Positions 37,919-49,975 of a stretch of 64,000 nt of DNA are shown one piece after another. The first letter of the stretch is position 1; each line of letters opens with the position of its first letter. Source of the stretch: Megaleporinus macrocephalus (taxonomy: Eukaryota; Chordata; Actinopteri; Characiformes; Anostomidae); the NCBI GenBank assembly GCA_021613375.1, contig CM038725.1, positions 11,426,589-11,490,588 on the forward strand, written 5' to 3'. A program made the translations under genes and the position numbers. Below the pieces are notes generated by a model that saw only the letters and a program-made list of their open reading frames with translations, was not told the origin of the DNA and did no database searches.

Positions 37919-38340
37919 AGTTTAAAAGTTGAAGTTTGCATACTACGCAGTCATTTAAATAGGCTATTCCCTTTTAAGTAAATAAATAAATAAACAAACA
38001 AACAACATCAAAATATTACAGGGCTGAATTTTATTGAAATGCCTGCTAAAGAAACCATATCCTTATTACCTCTTTGTCTTATTAATTTTAATCTCTGTTG
38101 ACAGCCATACCGCAACATCCACTGCTAATCTGAGGGGAGTATGTAAAGATAATCCTGCTAACACCTGTCTCTCTGAATTTGAACGCTCGCCTCTCAAACC
38201 GCAGAACCAAATCCAAGACAAGAGACTGACAGAGGGGAAAAAAAGGGAATGCTTTTTTACCTCCTTTCAGATATCACCGCTCTGCAGCTCTAATGATAAT
38301 TTATGTCATCATAGTTGTGTCTGCTAACTCCGATGCCTGA
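36720..38340. other. Repeat-poor islands around a GT tract
   Basis: Balanced islands at 36720-37520 and 38030-38340 flank an AT-rich part containing the GT microsatellite. The 37140-37420 part has low repeat content and TTGTAAACAG, a forkhead-like word. Candidate regulatory elements by texture. Confidence 0.3.
37839..37917. repeat. (AT)n(GT)n microsatellite
   Basis: Short AT run followed by a perfect GT run of about 66 bp. Alternating purine-pyrimidine tracts of this length can adopt Z-DNA. Confidence 0.95.
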
Positions 38341-39159
38341 AGTTCAGAGAGTCAAACAGGTTGAGCTTAGGTTGGTATTATTTGGTTCGTTGTCTAAATG
38401 GTTATTATTCAGTAACTACTATGAAACTAATTAGTAGGTAATACTTAACTAATAAGTTATGTTCACTGTGCAATACAAAAAGTATATAGAAAGTCAGATT
38501 GCTGTAAAATGTAATAGTCCATAATATCGTAATAGTTATATAATAATATATAATAGTTTTTTTAAAAAAAAAAGGTTGCATGCTGGTAAATAAACCACAC
38601 AGTGGTGTTAATGTACAGAACACTGCTGGTGTTAATTTACAGAAAAAGACCTTTATTTTACAGTCATTTGCATTCATTTTTGGCTGTTATTGATATCATT
38701 ATGGTAATATAGCGTATGTCAGAATAATTAGCTGATCCAGTTGTCAGCGAAAAGTAGTGTTTCTAAGAAAGTCTGTAATATTACAGAAACATGCATCATT
38801 CATTGTTCAGGAACATAATCTTACTATTATTTATCAGGTTTTGTGTGGCATCCAGACAGCTTACTGTGTACAATGTATAATATTACCTAAAATCTTATAT
38901 TTATGTAACAAAATATTGGCCCTAAATACTAAGACTGTGGTGTGGTCAGTAAACTAATAATAAAAATCTGCACCCAGATATTTTGGGCTGATTGCATATT
39001 CATAATGACCATAGTTAACATATCAGCATGTGAAAATGTACTCTGGATCTACAAGAATATTTAGAATCAAATTCAGATCCCTGTGGACATAGTATTGTTT
39101 TTTTATATTCTATAATTCTTTTAATAAGATATCAAATCAACCAACAGTATCCTTTTTTT
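38341..39159. other. AT-rich non-coding stretch
   Basis: Nothing recognised. Confidence 0.45.
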
Positions 39160-39670
39160 ACTTACAGTACTCACAAGAAAAAAAAAGAAAATCGGAACAT
39201 TTTCTTTTTCGGAGCATGTTTTTTTTTTTTCTGCCAGCAACAATCTTCAATTGTAGAATCTCTGAGACAGGGAAGTAAACCAGTGACAACTCTCCTGACT
39301 GACTTGGAGACGTTTCTGCCAGAGAGAAGCCCCGGCATGACAAGTTGTAACATTCCATGCCTGCTTGACGACATACCTTACTGCTTTCATCGTGACAGCT
39401 AGCAGCAGCTTCTTCAGGCATAGCGGTCAGGCTGGACTCTCCCCAGGGCACGAATCAGCCTGGACATGAGTGGCAAATCCAAGGGCCATGTCCTTTAAAG
39501 AGGCATCACTGACAGCTTCACAAAGAGGTTCCTGAGCCTACAGGGGGAAACACGCGTGACCTGTCGCTTCTGGGCATGCCGTGGGCCACTAGCAGGTAGG
39601 GCAAGGCTGGACAACACTCCAGAGACCTTCTGTCAGATGCCACAGAGATGATAGCTACACCTGTTCAAAG
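39160..39670. other. Repeat-poor island
   Basis: Balanced sequence with an antisense frame (39158-39451) lacking motifs. Candidate regulatory element by texture. Confidence 0.25.
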
Positions 39671-40639
39671 CAAAAAGCAATGGAGCACAAAGTGTCCAAC
39701 CAAAGCTGATAAAGAGGACAGTGTATAGTAGTGAATGTATTGAGCTTCATCTTTGTACAGTAACAGTACAAAGTAACATCATATATATATATATATATAT
39801 ATAGCTTGAATTTACAGTATAAGAAAAATTGTTAATTGTTGTTTTCTTAAACTTTGTAAAAACAGCAGTCATGGCCCATTATGTGGTTCTGAAAGTGAGA
39901 GTCATACTCTTATTTACTTTGAAGCACATTTATAAGAAATTCTGCCAAGAGACTAAATACAACAATTAGCATGCTGTATTTCAACAAGATAAGACTGGCA
40001 GCACAGCAGGTCTCTTTCAGTCGTTTTTCAGTTGGTCTCCGTCATCCAACTTAACCTGCATCTTTCTCCCAGCTTGATATCCTTCCAGGATACAGCAACA
40101 TCTCACTTTCCTTCTCCGTGCCTCTTGCCCTCTTTTAAACTCAAGAGTACGACCCCATATGTGGGTCTACACTTGCAACTTACATTGTACTTTCATGCTA
40201 GATAGTAGTTACTAAATAGTCTGTAATTACGTTTTTTACTTTTCAGACATAAAAGAATATGTAATTATATGTTTAATTAGACAGTAAGCTTCATAATAAG
40301 ATTGTATCTGCACTTGGTAGCAGGCATATAAAGAATCTTTCCTGTAAGGGCGTATTCACAACAACAACTTTATCAAATTCAAGTAATAAATGATCTCTTC
40401 TTCCTCTTATGAAGACGGCGGCATCAGGTAAAAGCCGAACCCACACGTTCTGTGGAATTTCTCTGCTTATTTCAATGAGCTGTGAGTGAGAAATAATTAA
40501 TACCGACGTGCACCATACTTGTGGTATCTCGGCTGATAACTGTGACTTAGACATGCTAAGATTATTAGATGAATAAAAAGGCGGCAGTTTAAGGGGTTCC
40601 TCTTGGTTCACTTCTAGGGCCCTTTCTTCTTTCTCTTTT
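39671..40639. other. Non-coding stretch
   Basis: Short AT run at 39780-39802. An antisense frame at 40291-40674 has no recognisable domain. Nothing else seen. Confidence 0.4.
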
Positions 40640-41316
40640 GAGTCCGTCCTAGCCTCACATCGTGTGGAAAACAATCCCGAGTGTGCTAGCGAGAGGAAGA
40701 AGCTTCAAGAGTTCCGGCTTAGATGTTCTGGAACATCTGCTGGAGAAATGGCGGGAGCGTTGCAGGGGTTGCGAAGGGAATCATAGCACGCCCCGAGGCA
40801 AGCCAACGAACAACACATGGAACATTTTGCCCCCTGCACTCTGCACCCTTTAGAAAGAGTGGTGGTGCGCTCCAGGGCAAGGACGGATCTGCACGAGATA
40901 AAGTGTAAGTGTAGGGCAATGCCGAAGAGTTACTCTCTTGTTCTTCTTCGTCTATACCTCGGTTCCTTGCCTTTCCTTCCTTGCGATCCTTCTGACCCTG
41001 ACGAGATCCCTCTGGCTGAGATTTTTTTTCCTTCCAGATGCGGGATTCCAGGTAAGGATGCCTTTACCTCACGCCGGTTCTTTATGAACCCGTGAAGTCT
41101 CACTCTCTCTGAAGTCGCTTGCTACACGATAATGAATGGGTACGGTGACGCGCATAAGAACGAGTGTCTTATACACAGAAAACGCAACCCATTTCAAGTC
41201 TCTTGACAGTTCGCGTTTCGCCTAGTCGGGATCGGCTCCCCAGACTGATGCGCGTTCACGTAATCTAAGCATTGCAGGTAATGAGGCAGTATTTGTTTTT
41301 AACAAGGTTGGGGCTG

Positions 41317-41350
41317 CATAAATAGAGGCAAGGACGGCAGCCTTTCGAGT
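41317..41350 (+). promoter_or_regulatory. TATA-like box with possible start site
   Basis: GCATAAATAGAGGC contains CATAAATA at 41317-41324. A start site would be expected about 25-30 bases on, near 41346-41352 (TCGAGTCGC). The sequence downstream stays CpG-rich to about 41640, as 5' untranslated exons often do. No initiating frame follows. Confidence 0.3.
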
Positions 41351-41437
41351 CGCAAAACAACAGGGGATAAAGCAGAGCTCGGCGCAGACTACGGAGCCCA
41401 GTGGGATTCACACACTGACACGATCACACTTACACAC

Positions 41438-41453
41438 GCACACACACACACAC
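41438..41453. repeat. Short CA run
   Basis: Interrupted CA microsatellite within the CpG-dense block. Confidence 0.8.
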
Positions 41454-41795
41454 GTACACTCACTCACTCAAGAGTGGGAGCACTTACAAGTGTGCAGAAA
41501 GAAACGCAGTGCAAACTCGCCCGCGGGTGCTTGCTAAAGATGTAGTTTAATTCTCCCGCTGCCAAATAAGACCCCATCTGATCGTTTCAAAACACACACA
41601 CATCTACTAACGGCGCGGCATTTCAACTCCGGCTCTGAGAAAAAAAAAAAAAACAGATCTGCTGCTGTTCAAAGGTGAAGAATCACTGTTCAAGAGTTTG
41701 CAATCACACTTTTCAATCACATAAAACTGTTGTTTCTCGCTAAACGTATAAAAGTGTTTTAGTGCTCTGTAACTCATGGCATTGTCACACTAGAG

Positions 41796-42598
41796 CCGGG
41801 GTCACTAATAGGCGGACCACGGTCCGGATCCGGACCCAGACGTTGTCCAATGTGGACCCAAACTGATAATCTATTAAGAATGATTTAATTTTGACTGTGT
41901 TTATTATAAGAGATGGAGCTTTTCTAGTCTTTACCATGTACAGGCTTTACATCACAGTGAACTCAGAAACTAATCGCGTGCGCTGTAAGATCACCTGAGG
42001 GCTCCTCAGCCAATCAGATCTGTGCACATTGGGGCGTGTGGCGTGCACACAGGCGAGGTACGAAGCAAGGAGCAGCAGCCAGAGACTAAAGCGAGTCAGA
42101 AAGAATAACAAGCTCTAAAAACAGAAAAGTGAACAGAGAAAACTGAGTGTTTAACAGGAACGGTTCTGGAATGGACCTGCTCGTCTAGTTTTGGAGAATA
42201 CCGCTCTGTACAACCAACATGTCAATCTGTGAAGCTGAGTTAACAAGAAGACACACATTTTATTTACTCTCTCTATAATAAACACTTTAAGATGCACTTT
42301 TTTTCAAAAACATTCAGTTTTTTTAAATGTAGCTCTTGTTTTTATCTAAATAAGGACAAAAAATATATTTGGAGTTTTATAAATAATTCGTTCAGTTCAG
42401 CATTTAAACAGTAAATATACTGAAATATACTGAACGGTATGTGTGATGTGTTGGTGTTTCAGTAGCTGATGGTATAAGATGCTGATACTAGGTAACTTAA
42501 ATATACAGGATATGACACTGAATCATAACTCAAGTTAGAAATGATGATGGTCCGGACCTTGGCCTGAGGAAATCTTCTCTAACTGGACCTTACTGAAG
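41796..42598 (+). mobile_element. hAT element remnant, CCGGGGTCAC end
   Basis: The left end CCGGGGTCACTAATAGGCGG, then CACGGTCCGGATCCGGACC, fits hAT elements whose termini read CAGGGGTC. Near the right end lie TGGTCCGGACCTTGGCC and AACTGGACCTTACTGAA, the usual right subterminal text. The last bases of the right end are lost. The interior holds a trace of the transposase start. Confidence 0.6.
42105..42182 (+). pseudogene. hAT transposase N-terminal trace
   Basis: The frame reads ITSSKNRKVNREN, stop, VFNRN. Autonomous hAT genes of this kind often begin with SSKKRKVD-E-R-F. The start codon has become ATA and a TGA interrupts the frame. Only about 26 codons are recognisable; the BED finger and catalytic domain are absent. 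Identification is by motif resemblance only. Confidence 0.4.
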
Positions 42599-43729
42599 CA
42601 CTTTTCGTCCTGACCCAGGACTGATGCTCTGTGAGTTAGGTATGCTTTGTAAAGTGTAAGTCCTTATTTCTTCAGAGCCCAGGATTGTCAACCAATTGGG
42701 AATCGATTTGAAGCCTGGGCTTCACTTCCAGCTAACTTTGGTCCACTGCATGTGCCACATGAGTGGTTGTGTGATTGGTTCATTTAGTAACCTGACTGCT
42801 CAGGCTTCTTACATTACCGTTTCAAGTTTTATGATGATGTATAGTACATGGTCGTAGAGATATTTGGGCTATACATGTCAAAGCTTAGTCTAAACATGAG
42901 GGAGAAACCCAGCATCCTGAAGCAGTTTGTTAGCACTACGATAACAGCGATTCACATTATCACCTCCTGATGAGACTGAAGGTAGCTTCTTATTTGAATC
43001 AGCTCCACCTTAAACAGTGCAGCAATTACATTTTAGCACATTTGGGAGCCAACGTGTGGACTGGAAAAGGCTCTCCTAGATACAACACAGACATCAGTTA
43101 ATTCCAAATTGTTAGGTCTATTTAGAAGTTTCCAGATTGATGGGCAGAGATAAACTATTTTGCAATGAGAAAAAGTTGGATTTACAGCAGTATAGTTTTT
43201 TATATTTTGAGATAATAGTAATTAAATCCTGTGGTAGATATCTTAGATGCCAAAGTTTAGTATGAATAGATAAATAAAGTTATTATATAATACTAATAAT
43301 AAACTACTAATTATAGTTTAGTTATGTAACTGAAGTGTGTTTAGTAGACTGCATCTAATAATATCATTAATTAATTAAACAACAATTATTAACCATTAAC
43401 GATTATGTACACTCATATTTTTTTTCTAATGTGTTCTTAACAGCTTATTTTTTTATTTTGTAGGAAATTATGTATTTTGCCATGTTTTATCATTTTTTTA
43501 CAGAAAAAAAGTCTTGAAGCTATCAACATGCAATGTAAATTTAAATTTAAATTTCATGAATATGTAACTATATATGTAATTAATAAAATAAGCAAGTAAT
43601 TACTAGTAAGCAGTGTAGCTTTAATCATTTGAACTAACATCGTAGGTGTTTCCAAACTTTTGAAGCATAGTACTGTACATATGTTCTCCACCCCCCCACC
43701 CCAAAAAAAAAACAACACGTGGAAGTGTA
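42599..43729. other. AT-rich non-coding stretch with TIR fragment
   Basis: CACCTTAAACAGTGCAGC at 43006-43023 is a short relic of repeat family B. GTGTTTCCAAACTTTTG at 43647-43663, followed by AGTACTGTA, resembles a solo Tc1-type end. No gene. Confidence 0.4.
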
Positions 43730-43995
43730 GCTTTGCTTCCCCTGTGAAAAGTGCCCTGTTTGGTTGCTGTGGAGCGTTGCGGCGCCCCTGCTGAAGCCCT
43801 GCTTCCATCACTCACCACTGCAGTGCACCTGGAGGGTTCATAGACCCCGCTCGCCTCCGCCACGACCCGGCTCTCTCACCAGCGCGTTGACTCGCTCCTT
43901 CTGTCAGACCTCTGAGAGCATGCACCTGGTACGAAACACATTTTACGCTTAAATAATCAGTTCGTTCGCACCAATTTAGGCCCCCGATGCCTGGA
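43730..43995 (-). promoter_or_regulatory. CpG-rich segment, possible minus-strand exon edge
   Basis: A CpG-rich stretch stands out from AT-rich flanks. On the minus strand, GTGCACTGCAGTGGTGAGTG (near 43808-43828) offers a strong GTGAGT donor after a GC-rich stretch with an ATG (near 43840). This could be a first exon or merely an enhancer. I do not recognise any protein in it. Confidence 0.25.
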
Positions 43996-44546
43996 CAGGG
44001 GCCAGATGACCTGATCAGCTTTTTGGGGACATGAGTTTTGCTAGTTTTAAGTAAGCTTTTGCGTGCCGCTGCACTACTTTTCTCCCAAACTTTGTTTGAG
44101 ACATACACTTTGGGTTGTATGGGCCATATGGGACATTAAAAGTATGCTTTTACGCAGCGTTCCACAAGCAAGTGCGTGCAAGCATTTCAGGTCCCGAGCA
44201 TATGCTCGTCATGCCTTTGGAAACTGGTCAAAAATAAATGCATTCATGTTCGACAAATTTGCAAAAATTACATTGTAATCAAATATAGCTGCCTTATCTG
44301 ATGATTGATTGTGCTAAACTAAAGCAGCATGCTGGTGGGCCAGCTACTGTGGAGAGGTTTTTACCTGGCAACGTAAATTCTTTTCTGTATCAGATGAAAT
44401 CAGTTGGTCCCAGTATCTCTAATAACTATATATTAACAATACATAACAACAGAGTAACTACTGGTTATGAAGTCACTGTTACAGATGGATTACAATAATG
44501 TAGATTATGTGAATCCACATGCATAAACTCACTCTTGTTATTATAT
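43996..44546. other. Non-coding stretch
   Basis: Nothing recognised. Confidence 0.45.
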
Positions 44547-44569
44547 TTATCTATCTATCTATCTATCTA

Positions 44570-44645
<76 letters not shown>
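44547..44645. repeat. (TATC)n(AT)n compound microsatellite
   Basis: About six TATC units then a perfect AT run of about 70 bp. Confidence 0.95.
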
Positions 44646-44650
<5 letters not shown>

Positions 44651-44691
44651 CCATACATAATGAATTACATTAATACATACAAAAATTCAGT

Positions 44692-44862
44692 ATATCATCA
44701 CAGGTATCTCCATTTTATCTACATTGTTTGAACACAGCAACTGTCGTTTACATTTTGTGACAATTTCATGATGAATAGACCAATAGAAAGGCTCTAAAAA
44801 GCTTTGACTTACATTAAAAGAGTAGATGGTTTTTGGTCTATCTATTGGACAGCGACGGTATA
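44692..44862 (-). mobile_element. MITE family A, copy 5
   Basis: ATATCATCACAGGTATCTCC on the left and TTGGACAGCGACGGTATAC on the right, with TTCATGATGAATAGACCAAT inside. Somewhat shortened (171 bp). Confidence 0.75.
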
Positions 44863-45962
44863 CTGAACTGTATAAACACTGCTTTGAAAGCAGCACAATG
44901 TAATAGTCAGTTAAGTATATAATAGTAGGTGTGTACCAAACAAAAGACACTAAAACATGGTTTACATGTCGACTACAAATCCCCCTGTAAATCCTGATTG
45001 GCAGCAGTTTTTAGGATCATGTCATACATCTTTATGTATCAACATCATCCATATACACTGTAAACCCTTATAGGTCGAGTCTACTCAAATGAAAGGTAAC
45101 CCACAACTTTGTTATATTCACCAAAATTATACATGGAACACACTGTATACAAACTGTATACACCCAAATTGTACAGTTGCGTAAACTTTGGCTTTTAAGT
45201 TTAAATAACTACATCAGTTTTATTCTATAATTTCCACAACACCAACATAACTGTAATCATCGCGAACTAACATGTGACTCAGTCCAGAGCTCTTTCATAG
45301 AGAGTCGTCAGAACTAAATACTCCACCGCTAACGTTACAATGAGTGTTAAAATTGGCGGCGGCTCAAACTGATGAGTTGACTACTTTAGCAGAGACACTA
45401 AACACATAACGAGTGCATAGAAAGGTGCATTTAGCCCACATACAACCTGTGGAGGTGTTGTTTGTTTAAAAACACCATCTGAAGGAAAAATAAAGAGTAA
45501 TAAACAGAAATCAACGGCCTCCTTCCACCCTGTATTCTCTTACTGCTTGTCTCTTTGAGTTCGCTGTACTCACTACAATAAGTGGACTTCAACCAGATGG
45601 CTCGAACAACTGGATTAAGTGATAACAGCTAATTTCATGAAAACAAGTAAGTCTGACTTGGTGTTTAAGTCTCAAATGTAAAATCTATTATACTGGCCAA
45701 AATATGATTGACAGCAATTGATCATTTACATACCCTCAATATCCTCAATATACACGTCCTTTACCAAGTTTGGACTGACTTTATGGAGCATGCCACTGCT
45801 ACACCCTCAGTTACATCAGTGTGCCATCCAGATGCACCAACATTGAGATAGGATGCGACTGTTTCAGCTCACACCCACTTTACATAAAGCCTTAGTCAGA
45901 GACTGCCTCTACCTGTGCAGCTTCTAAAGCTTTGCCATCCAAATTTTAAAAGAGACTCCTTT
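44863..45962. other. Non-coding stretch
   Basis: ACACTGTAAACCCTTATAGG at 45056-45075 may be the end of a short MITE. Nothing else recognised. Confidence 0.4.
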
Positions 45963-46206
45963 CCTTGATATTTAGTTTATTAAACTGTAAATACTGTTTG
46001 ACCAGAGGAGGATGGGTCTCCTTAGGAATCTTGGTTCCTCCCAAGGTTTCTTCCTCCAGTCTGAGGGAGTGTTTCTTGCCACTGTTGCCTCTGGCTTGCT
46101 CACTGGGGGATATATGTTGTAACTGTCTGTTTTTAAAACTCTGTAAAGCTGCTTTGAGACAACATTGTTGTAAAAATCACTATACTAATAAACTTGATTT
46201 GACTTG
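45963..46206 (+). mobile_element. Retroposon 3' tail (GGTTTCTTCCTC type)
   Basis: GACCAGAGGAGGATGGGTCT, TTGGTTCCTCCCAAGGTTTC, GCCACTGTTGCCTCTGGC, GCTGCTTTGAGACAACATTG and a final AATAAACTTGATTTGACTTG form a fish retroposon 3' module in its usual order. 5'-truncated, no coding sequence. Confidence 0.7.
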
Positions 46207-46879
46207 AGCATGGCACTAGTCAGGGTCTAAAGCACAGGTCACATTATTTAATAACATTACATAAAATTACATATTTCCAATCTCTATATGGTGTTGCTTT
46301 ATAAAAGTGAAGTGAATGATGTTGCTGTGTAAATGCATTCACACTGCAAAATAAAGGCAGACCTTTATGTGAATGTTAGCTAAATTCAGAACTTTGGTAA
46401 TTACACACCTCCTAGTATAATCAGGAAAGTCTTACTGGGCAAAAAGGAGCTCATGCAAATGCAATTACCCTATGACACATGTGTAAGGACATGTATAAGA
46501 GATTATTGCTACTTATATCAATACACACTTGTGCAAGGCTGTGAGTAGAATGTGGAGGTGAGACACATGTATTTACATAATCTGTGACAGTTAATACATG
46601 ACCAGTGGTTCCAATGTTGTTTCATGTATTATTAGTATGTAACTATACAGTAATTAGAGACACTTAAGATACAGTAGGACTGGAAACTCCTGGAAAGCAG
46701 GCTATTCACTGCAAATCACAGCAAACCTTTGAATGTTAAAACTAATTATAGGCTGTTAAACACCATTAAAATGACAACAACAACACAAAATTAGAATAAG
46801 ACTGAAGTGTAACATAGTAACATGACATCCACTGCTTTTTTGGGCATGTCCAGGCTTGTACAGTTAAATGAAGCCTCAT
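46207..46879. other. AT-rich non-coding stretch
   Basis: The part at 46590-46680 resembles 60500-60610 (TACATGACCAGTGG.., TAACTATACAGTAATTAGAG), so a low-copy repeat may be present. Confidence 0.35.
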
Positions 46880-47500
46880 AATGTGTTCTGATGTTGTCTT
46901 TACTGAATGAGGCACGTGTGCGAGTTGAAGACTGAGGAGCGATGTGCTCAGTTTGATCACTATTGCACATGTCATATGACCATAAGGTCCACTGTACCAC
47001 AGACATATCCCATGGCAACTCTCTCTGAAATGCTGAGAGATTACAATAATCTCCAACGAAAACAGAAGCGGCCGGTATTTTCGGCCTGGCCTGGGCCAGA
47101 AGTGTTCGTGTCGCCAGCCGGGGCTCGCTATTGGTACGCGCAGAAAAAGGTCAGAGTCAAAAATATGGTGTGGCGCTTTGCCAAGATGATTCCTTGTGGT
47201 GAGGGTTTAGGTGGCCTCCGTGACTCCAGTCTAAATTTACACGCTGTACGATTAATTACGGCTTGTTTACTTGAGGGTGGGAAGGAGAGGTGCCACCACA
47301 GAATCTCAGGCATTGCAGAATGGCCCACGCAGCACTGTGGAGGGCTATGCTTCTGAGTTTAATGGGGCCGCGATAACTACTAGCAAGTGGACATGTATTA
47401 CACACTATATCATTATACAGACCATTGATTCTGCCCTCGCTTCGCCAGGCAAGCAATATTACATGTCCAAAATGACCTTGCATTGTAAGGCAACCGATGG
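46880..47500. other. Repeat-poor island
   Basis: Balanced, CpG-containing sequence. A 149-codon plus-strand frame (46907-47356) has no recognisable domain. Candidate regulatory element by texture. Confidence 0.3.
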
Positions 47501-47776
47501 TGTAGGTCCTACGTAGGCTTTCCAGTATGTTCTGTATGTCTTGTCTGTACAACCTTTGAGCTATGCATTACCCTATTTTTCACAAACGGGTTCAGATTGT
47601 TGTTAAAAGAGAGGACGAGCAAAGGGGTAAATACAAACTTGTCATAACTTTATACACCACAATAAAATTTCACTGCCTCAACATAGATGTGTTGTCTTTG
47701 TATTATTTTCAATTCAATATAGGGTTCAAACTCAGTTAGTGTTCACTGAATTCTACTTGTGCATCTGCCTAGCCAA
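47501..47776. other. Non-coding stretch
   Basis: Nothing recognised. Confidence 0.45.
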
Positions 47777-48038
47777 AATATCATCACTGTGCAAAGAAAA
47801 ACAAATATGTCCAAAAGGCAACTTTACAGGAGAGGAAAAAAAACAACTCTACTTTTAATGCAAGTCAATGGAACCAGAATTTTTTCCAAGTGATTTTGAA
47901 GAATTTCTGTTGGTCGATTAACCATGAAATCCTCAGACAATGTAATTGGCAGCTGCCTTGTTCAAATGATGCAGGAAAATAAAAATGATATTAATAAAAT
48001 GATATATAGACATGATATTCTTTGGACAGCAACGATGC
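47777..48038 (+). mobile_element. MITE family A, copy 6
   Basis: ATATCATCACTGTGCAAAG at the left, GGCAACTTTACAGGAGAGG and GTCAATGGAACCAGAATTTT inside, CTTTGGACAGCAACGATGC at the right. Confidence 0.8.
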
Positions 48039-48159
48039 ATGTAGCATCTGTTTAAAGAAAAGCAGCTTTTAGTGGAAACATCGTAACGTGTGTCATGGAA
48101 GAACATGATGTTTAACTTCCACTGACACATGATGTCTTGAGTAGAAACCTGTCTGCGGC
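48039..48159. other. Short non-coding spacer
   Basis: Nothing recognised. Confidence 0.4.
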
Positions 48160-48900
48160 CTACTTGTTAGTCATCATCAGTAGCATAGTTTTGTTGGTTT
48201 ATAGGAAATTCTGGTTGGTGGCAGTGGATAAAATCAATGAAATTTGAGACAACATTGGAAAATGAGACAGACAACAGAGTTAGTTTGCAGTTATAATTCA
48301 TTGCTGCCATTACAGCCATTGCAACCAACGGCACAACAGATTGAAGGCACGGATCTTATTAACCGGCATAGTCAGTCCTCTATTCGGTCCTCGGAATGGC
48401 AGCGATTACACACTCATGTGAAACACATGGGTATGTTCTAAAGCCTGGCTTGAAAGAGAAGGAGCAGAAAGGAAAATGTTTACGACAGAGCTGAGAACTG
48501 CCACGGGACTAATTCGTAAATGATGCAGTCCCGAGAGTGGCGAATCGAAATGTAGGCCCACATATGAGTTTGAGGGGTTAAATGAACATCGCCATATGGC
48601 ATTCAAGTATGGAATGAGTCGGGGGATTTTCAAAATATTGGACATTTTTAATGAGCCAAACAGGAAATATTAAAATGAGACATTTGTCATTTTAAAAAGA
48701 CGACAAAGAAGAGGCCACTGTGTCCGTAGAACAACAAGCCTTCTTTGCTGGAATAGAACAGCCTTTGTGTCGTGTCTACTTAGAAATGGATGCTTGTGGC
48801 GGGACTTCCCTCTGCTTGTATTTTCCATAGACGGCATGAAACTGGTCATTGACTCCAAATCCTCTTGCACAAACTGTAGTCAACTGATTGACAAGGCAGG
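48160..48900. other. Repeat-poor island
   Basis: Balanced sequence without transposon ends; short frames lack motifs. Candidate regulatory element by texture. Confidence 0.3.
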
Positions 48901-49799
48901 ACACTAAATAGATGCGTGGAAAAAAAAAGTGATTACAGTTTAGTGGTTACCGTGTCTGGCACTGTGTATGAGTAAATTGACCGTAGATGTAGCGGTTAAA
49001 GCAGCAGCACAGTTGTTTAAAAAGTTGCTGTCTCATCTGCACTGGGACCTCTCTGACACCGTTTGGGTTGGAGCCAGCTGCTGGGCTGTATTGATCCAGC
49101 CAGGACAGTATTGAGTGGGGCAACACTCTTGTGTCCTTCTCACTGTGGGCTAAAGACAACCAGGCGCTGACAGTAGTTCCAGTGCTGCTGCCTTACAACT
49201 GCGTGTGACTAAACATACACAGTTTAATAAACTACTGAGTGCGGTCAATACAGTAGATTATTAAAAGGGACCCGTTTTTCTACCTTTCCTCTTTTCTTTA
49301 ATGTGTTGTAGCTTTTTGTGCATAGAAATAGTCTGTTAGAAAGACCAAAGTACACGCCAGAGGGAGAAACCACTTTTCCCAGCAGTCTGAAATGCCCCAT
49401 TGGAGTTCCAGCCATATTTCCTGTTACAAGGTGATGTCATCTTGTAACACAATCTTTATTGCCCACCTGATGACAGGCTGTCTACTGATAGAGAACTAAA
49501 AAAAAAAACGTAACTGCTCCAGACTAGCTTACAAAGGTGGACCCGCCAACTTGTTTTCTACCTGACTTTCAGGTTCAGACTCTGGCTTACAACACAATGG
49601 AGCGGGCAAGCTAAACAAGCAGAGCACATTGTGAGGCGGGGCTTAAAGACACAGCAGCTCAGTAATACAGAGTGTTTCAGGAAGAAGGTGAATACAAATG
49701 TATGATACGAGAAAAATATTGTGTTTTGGGAAAATAGAAGCACTTGAAATATTGTGTTTTCCATAAAAATATGAGCACCATAGGCGATTGAAAACTTGT
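48901..49799. other. Non-coding stretch
   Basis: Nothing recognised except short A-runs near 48920 and 49499. Confidence 0.4.
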
Positions 49800-49975
49800 G
49801 TTTAATTAATGACAGCAACATAACCTTTTGAATGTTATAGAACCTTCACATAACCCAGTGTTCTTCTGAGAACCTGTAAATTATGGAAAGGTTCTTCAAA
49901 ATACACCTCTAAAGAACCATCCATTGAAAGGTTCTTTAGAGAGCCAAAGTGGTTCTTCTTTGTCATTGTGCAAAG
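49800..49975. repeat. AAGGTTCTT-rich short repeat
   Basis: GGAAAGGTTCTTCAAAATAC, AAGAACCATCCATTGAAAGG and TTCTTTAGAG lie in opposed orientations, forming small inverted repeats typical of a common fish MITE type. Borders uncertain. Confidence 0.4.

Larger units (their letters stand above)
40640..41640 (+). promoter_or_regulatory. CpG-dense block, candidate promoter region
   Basis: In an AT-rich window this kilobase has unusually many CpGs, for example TACGGTGACGCGCAT at 41140-41153, GTTCGCGTTTCGCC at 41209-41222 and GCCCGCGGG at 41519-41527. A TATA-like box lies at 41317. Several good donor sites (TGTAAGTG near 40908, CAGGTAAGG near 41049, CAGGTAATG near 41277) suggest a possible non-coding transcript on the plus strand. 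No coding frame is recognised. CpG density is judged by eye. Confidence 0.35.

Noticed and set aside
38034..38327. 97-codon frame that looks like a signal peptide followed by a cysteine-rich segment
   Set aside because: The frame starts at TTG with no upstream ATG in frame, the hydrophobic part is AT-rich non-coding texture, and I recognise no secreted family. Probably chance.
46907..47356. 149-codon plus-strand frame
   Set aside because: No family motif and no supporting promoter or splice sites.
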